Source: Lachnospiraceae bacterium | GTDB taxonomy: Bacteria > Bacillota > Clostridia > Lachnospirales > Lachnospiraceae | Direction: 5' to 3' | Length of the DNA stretch: 6,449 nt | NCBI GenBank assembly: GCA_016282215.1 | Contig: JAEEKC010000308.1 | Span: 1 to 6,449, forward strand | Shown: one piece after another, positions 5,257-6,449 of the stretch | Numbering within the stretch: the stretch's first letter is position 1 | How the letters are laid out: each line of letters begins with the position of its first letter | Program-made: the position numbers and the translations under genes | The notes under the pieces: generated by a model | Database searches by the model: none | Seen by the model: the letters and a program-made list of their open reading frames with translations, nothing else | Told to the model about the DNA's origin: nothing

Positions 5257-5907
5257 ATGAACTATGAAGCGGTAATTTTTGATATGGACGGGACGATCCT
5301 GGATACACTGGATGATCTGACCGACAGTGTGAATCATTCTTTAAACTGTTACGGATTTCCCACACGAAGCCGTGAGGAAATCCGCTCTTTTTTGGGGAAC
5401 GGGATGGTGCGGCTGATCCATTTGAGCGTACCGGACAATACTCCGGAGGAGAAGGAAGCATTGGTATTGGAAGAACACAAACGTTACTATCCGATGCACA
5501 GTGCAGACAAAACACGTCCGTATGACGGAATTCCGGAACTTATTCGGGCATTAAAAGCAAAAGGAATCAAGACGGCAGTTGTTTCCAATAAAAGAGATGA
5601 AAATGTGAAGGCTCTTACCGAGCGCTATTTTTCCGGATTGTTTGATGTGAGCGTCGGTGCCAGAGATGGTGTACCCAGAAAGCCGGCGAAAGATCTGGTT
5701 GAGATTGCATTAAAGGAACTGAACGTCGAAAAGTTAAATGCTGTTTATATAGGTGACTCGGATGTAGATGTTGCAACTGCAAAGAATTCCGGCTTGGATA
5801 TGATTACGGTACTTTGGGGGTTTCGAGATCGGGATGTGCTGGAAAAATGCGGGGTAAGTCTTTTTGTCCATAAGGCGGAAGAATTAGTTGAATTGTTATT
5901 ACATTAA
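5257..5907 (+). CDS. HAD superfamily hydrolase, phosphoglycolate phosphatase (Gph)-like
   Basis: This 216-residue haloacid dehalogenase-superfamily phosphatase with a C1-type helical cap resembles Gph/PpaX. All four core motifs are visible: FDMDGTILDT at residues 8-17 (nucleophile D9, acid/base D11), VVSN at 108-111 (S110), the lysine of PRKP at 140-143 (K142) and YIGDSDVD at 164-171 (D167 and D171). The cap occupies about 17-85 and includes FLGNGMVRLI. Members dephosphorylate small phosphorylated metabolites such as 2-phosphoglycolate or pyrophosphate; the exact substrate is not readable. The ATG at 5257 lies 22 nt after the preceding stop, with a weak purine-rich GAGAG about 9 nt upstream, so translation may partly depend on coupling. 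The pairing of two small phosphatases suggests house-cleaning or salvage metabolism. No classical intrinsic terminator follows; the first strong hairpin is at 6053. Confidence 0.92.
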   Translation: MNYEAVIFDMDGTILDTLDDLTDSVNHSLNCYGFPTRSREEIRSFLGNGMVRLIHLSVPDNTPEEKEALVLEEHKRYYPMHSADKTRPYDGIPELIRALKAKGIKTAVVSNKRDENVKALTERYFSGLFDVSVGARDGVPRKPAKDLVEIALKELNVEKLNAVYIGDSDVDVATAKNSGLDMITVLWGFRDRDVLEKCGVSLFVHKAEELVELLLH

Positions 5908-6052
5908 TCACATAGTTTTCCACATTATGTTCACATTGTTGTTATAAAACGATTGCTGATACTTAGTGTTTCACAAAGAAAAATACAATATTGTGTTTCG
6001 TATAAAACAACACCACAATATATAGGGATTACATAACACTGTTTCACAAATT
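5908..6052. other. AT-rich intergenic spacer with an 11-bp direct repeat
   Basis: I see no gene here. TGTTTCACAAA occurs twice, at 5967-5977 and 6040-6050, and TATAAAAC also occurs twice upstream of each copy (5943-5950 and 6001-6008), so the spacer may be a diverged tandem duplication. ACAATATTGT at 5985-5994 is a 10-bp palindrome. The composition changes sharply from AT-rich to GC-rich at its right edge. No terminator for the HAD gene and no confident promoter was found. Confidence 0.45.
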
Positions 6053-6085
6053 ATGAGGACAGGGGGACGGTCCTTCTGTCCTCAT
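6053..6085. repeat. REP-like hairpin (ATGAGGACAG...CTGTCCTCAT)
   Basis: ATGAGGACAG (6053-6062) and CTGTCCTCAT (6076-6085) are perfect 10-bp inverted arms; AATT on both outer sides extends the stem with a single-base bulge. The 13-nt interior contains GGACGGTCC, itself near-palindromic. From general knowledge, elements of the form GAGGACAG-GGGGACGG-TTC...CTGTCCTC are scattered in Lachnospiraceae and other Firmicute genomes and resemble REP sequences linked to Y1 (IS200/RAYT-type) transposases. No such transposase is in the window. It could also serve as a transcript-end structure for the upstream operon. Confidence 0.6.
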
Positions 6086-6234
6086 CAATTCATGTTTGTC
6101 GGGCTGGTGGCCTGCGGATTTACGCTGTGGCCCTCCAAGGTTATTGGGGGTGGGGGACACCCTTGCCTTCCCCTTGAGGGGCGTTGTCGAAGCCGGATGA
6201 GGTGTTGCGGTGTTGCGCCAATGCTACCAACCGA
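6086..6234. other. GC-rich non-coding segment with short repeats and hairpins
   Basis: This stretch has long G runs and no credible gene; the only open frame through it begins in the hairpin at 6053 and has no ribosome site or family resemblance. It contains GGGTG/CACCC (6148-6152 and 6158-6162), CCCC-TTGA-GGGG (6170-6181) and a perfect tandem octamer GGTGTTGC twice (6201-6208 and 6209-6216). CGAAGCCGGA occurs directly repeated at 6188-6197 and 6232-6241, the second copy forming the left end of the long inverted repeat that follows. Function unknown. Confidence 0.45.
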
Positions 6235-6449
6235 AGCCGGACAGTAAAGACAGTTTTCTCGCTGTGCCTGCGCAAGAAGTTTGTTTCACCCTGCGCTGCC
6301 CTCAAAACCGACTCGCCCTTCGCAAACTCGCGTGCTCGTGCCTATGAGGGGCACGAGCTACGCTCAAACATGCTCAGGACGAGTGTGGGCAGCTTGGTCT
6401 CACAAACTGCTTCGGCAAGGCTTCGAAAACTGCTTTATCTGTCCCGGCT
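6235..6449. repeat. very long imperfect inverted repeat, running to the window edge
   Basis: Matched arms can be followed from the outside in: AGCCGGACAG-TAAAG (6235-6249) with CTTTA-T-CTGTCCCGGCT (6434-6449); CAGTTTTC (6251-6258) with GAAAACTG (6425-6432); AGTTTGT (6278-6284) with ACAAACT (6402-6408); GCTGCCC (6295-6301) with GGGCAGC (6387-6393); ACTCG (6311-6315) with CGAGT (6380-6384); and the apex CTCGTGCC (6335-6342) with GGCACGAG (6350-6357) around a 7-nt loop. The structure spans at least 215 bp and probably continues past the window. No coding frame fits it. It may be a MITE-like element, a large structured RNA, or a fold-back repeat; no target-site duplication can be tested because the right edge is cut. 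Confidence 0.6.

Noticed and set aside
5967..5982. Possible parS site (TGTTTCAC...)
   Set aside because: Only the left half matches; the following eight bases AAAGAAAA do not give the GTGAAACA half. The same is true at 6040 and 6282.
6053..6247. 64-codon open frame beginning in the REP-like hairpin
   Set aside because: No ribosome binding site, its first residues are simply the translated hairpin, it crosses tandem octamers and G runs, and it resembles no family; treated as spurious.

Overview
The window looks like chromosomal DNA from a low-to-moderate GC Firmicute, most likely a Clostridia/Lachnospiraceae gut anaerobe. This is inferred from the strong AGGAGG-type ribosome binding sites, the codon use, the Soj-type ParA, the mix of small housekeeping genes, and a GAGGACAG...CTGTCCTC hairpin of a kind I associate with those genomes. 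No rRNA, tRNA, CRISPR array, transposase or recognisable phage gene is visible.

Layout. (1) Positions 1-713 (+) hold the C-terminal half of the tRNA-modification GTPase MnmE, cut at its P-loop by the window edge and followed by an intrinsic terminator. (2) Positions 3500-724 (-) hold three genes in one direction: an unrecognised 210-residue protein with two well-formed in-frame starts, then a Soj/ParA partition ATPase, then a polytopic acyltransferase-3 family membrane protein only 13 nt after parA. The acyltransferase converges on mnmE, and the mnmE terminator lies inside its last codons. (3) Positions 3501-3950 are a 450-bp divergent intergenic region with unusually dense secondary structure: five short hairpins in a row, a 90-bp near-palindrome with A and T runs on its two sides, a further small hairpin, and candidate promoters pointing both ways. 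(4) Positions 3951-5907 (+) form a compact run of four small housekeeping genes: a GIY-YIG (UPF0213-like) protein, a YbgC-like 4HBT thioesterase, a histidine-phosphatase-superfamily enzyme and a HAD phosphatase of the Gph type. (5) Positions 5908-6449 carry no credible gene. An AT-rich stretch changes abruptly at about 6053 to GC-rich, structured DNA made of a REP-like hairpin, short repeats and a very long imperfect inverted repeat running to the window edge.

How it fits together. MnmE acts in tRNA wobble-uridine modification, ParA in chromosome segregation, and the four-gene run looks like metabolite or nucleic-acid upkeep with coupled translation between its first two genes. In many Firmicutes mnmE is followed by mnmG, rsmG and soj-spo0J; here Soj lies close by but on the opposite strand, with no parB, mnmG or rsmG in view, which suggests a local rearrangement. 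I see no defence, secretion or biosynthetic system. The unexplained material is in the two non-coding structured regions and the unrecognised protein between 2868 and 3500.
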